A stretch of 7,098 bases of DNA, taken from contig CALNCF010000173.1 in NCBI GenBank assembly GCA_937875035.1, positions 1 to 7,098 of the forward strand, in the 5' to 3' direction. Position 1 is the first letter of the stretch. Each line of letters begins with the position of its first letter. Below are positions 6,659 to 7,098 of this stretch, in pieces. This DNA is from an uncultured Sphingobacteriaceae bacterium (GTDB lineage: Bacteria; Bacteroidota; Bacteroidia; Sphingobacteriales; Sphingobacteriaceae). The position numbers were made by a program, and so were the translations under genes. The notes beneath the pieces are model-generated. The model was not told the origin of the DNA. It made no database searches and saw nothing but the letters and a program-made list of their open reading frames with translations.

Positions 6659-7098
6659 ATGAAAATTGCGATTGTCACTTACCAGGAGCTGAATGTTTTT
6701 AAGTCGGATGTTCCGAATGAGGACGAGATGCTGCTGAACCTTTTTCACCATAAGGGCTACAGCCCCTCTTATACAATCTGGGATGACGAAAGCGTAGACT
6801 GGTCGCAGTACGATGCCCTGATCATTAAATCTACATGGGATTATTTCTTTGATAAGATCGACCGTTTTTACCAATGGCTCGAGCATATCCAGTCGTTGGG
6901 CCTTCGCTGCTTCAACGCGCCCGACCTTGTCCGCTGGAATGCCGATAAGATCTACCTCAAAGATATTTCCGGGCAGGGTTTCCGGACTGTACCCACGCTT
7001 TATATAGACAAAGACCTGGCGTTCGAGGTCAGTGAGTGCAGAGGGCTTCGGCGTCGGCTGGGAGACGCCGGCGTAGCACGTGATTTCGTTCTCTGGCT
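6659..7098 (+). CDS. ATP-grasp domain protein, RimK/glutathione-synthetase-like, 3'-truncated by the window edge
   Basis: Only the first 146 complete codons are present. The start MKIAIVTYQE, then the WDDESVDWSQYDALIIKSTWDY block at about 41-62 and the N-x-P-x-L-x-x-WNADK segment at about 88-98, match the N-terminal substrate domain of ATP-grasp ligases near prokaryotic glutathione synthetase and the O-ureido-serine cyclo-ligase DcsG. Such enzymes form an acyl-phosphate with ATP and join it to an amine; substrate and product cannot be told here. The ATP-binding lysine region would be expected about where the window stops. The reading reaches DFVLW there rather than the usual (V/L)-(V/I)-K-P, and the last 60 bases look atypical for the family. 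It lies 23 bp after rarA with no terminator, so co-transcription is likely. The short N-terminal match makes the family call good but not final. Confidence 0.75.
   Translation, partial: MKIAIVTYQELNVFKSDVPNEDEMLLNLFHHKGYSPSYTIWDDESVDWSQYDALIIKSTWDYFFDKIDRFYQWLEHIQSLGLRCFNAPDLVRWNADKIYLKDISGQGFRTVPTLYIDKDLAFEVSECRGLRRRLGDAGVARDFVLW
7049..7070. repeat. Short GC-rich inverted repeat inside the ATP-grasp reading frame
   Basis: CGGCGTC at 7049-7055 is perfectly complementary to GACGCCG at 7064-7070, around an 8-base loop. It sits in a GC-rich patch within the coding frame close to the window end, with no T tract after it, so it is not a terminator. It may be chance or may mark an unreliable sequence end. 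Confidence 0.4.

Overview
The window reads as ordinary chromosomal DNA from a member of the Bacteroidota, most likely a Chitinophagaceae-like genome of roughly balanced GC (judged by eye). This rests on four things seen in the sequence: a Bacteroidota-type promoter (TTG, 20 bp, TAnnTTTG), starts without clear Shine-Dalgarno sequences, an OmpA-family protein carrying a calcium-binding thrombospondin type 3 repeat array, and an RsmI-like methyltransferase of a form I associate with this phylum. The genus is an inference.

Layout. At 2-967 (+) lies the 3' part of a GT-A type glycosyltransferase whose first codons lie before the window. At 1069-2325 (+) is a complete fold-type I PLP aminotransferase with its own promoter. 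A strong bidirectional hairpin at 2349-2379 separates it from the convergent OmpA/TSP3 outer-membrane protein at 2401-3891 (-). A 119-bp divergent spacer leads to the RsmI-like methyltransferase at 4011-4721 (+). This abuts, stop codon to stop codon with no spacer, the tRNA hydroxylase gene miaE at 4722-5303 (-). A 54-bp divergent spacer with a small palindrome separates miaE from rarA at 5358-6635 (+). An ATP-grasp ligase-like gene starts 23 bp after rarA and runs off the window end.

How the genes work together. No dedicated multi-gene system is visible. Strand alternates almost gene by gene, so most genes are probably single transcription units; only rarA and the ATP-grasp gene look co-transcribed. 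The themes are RNA modification (RsmI-like, MiaE), replication-fork maintenance (RarA), envelope architecture (OmpA/TSP3, glycosyltransferase) and amino-group metabolism. I see no tRNA or rRNA genes, CRISPR array, insertion sequence or phage gene, and no sign of a novel defence or mobile system. The items most worth a second look are the RsmI-like paralogue, the zero-gap convergent pair, the miaE-rarA spacer, and the ATP-grasp gene with its atypical last bases.
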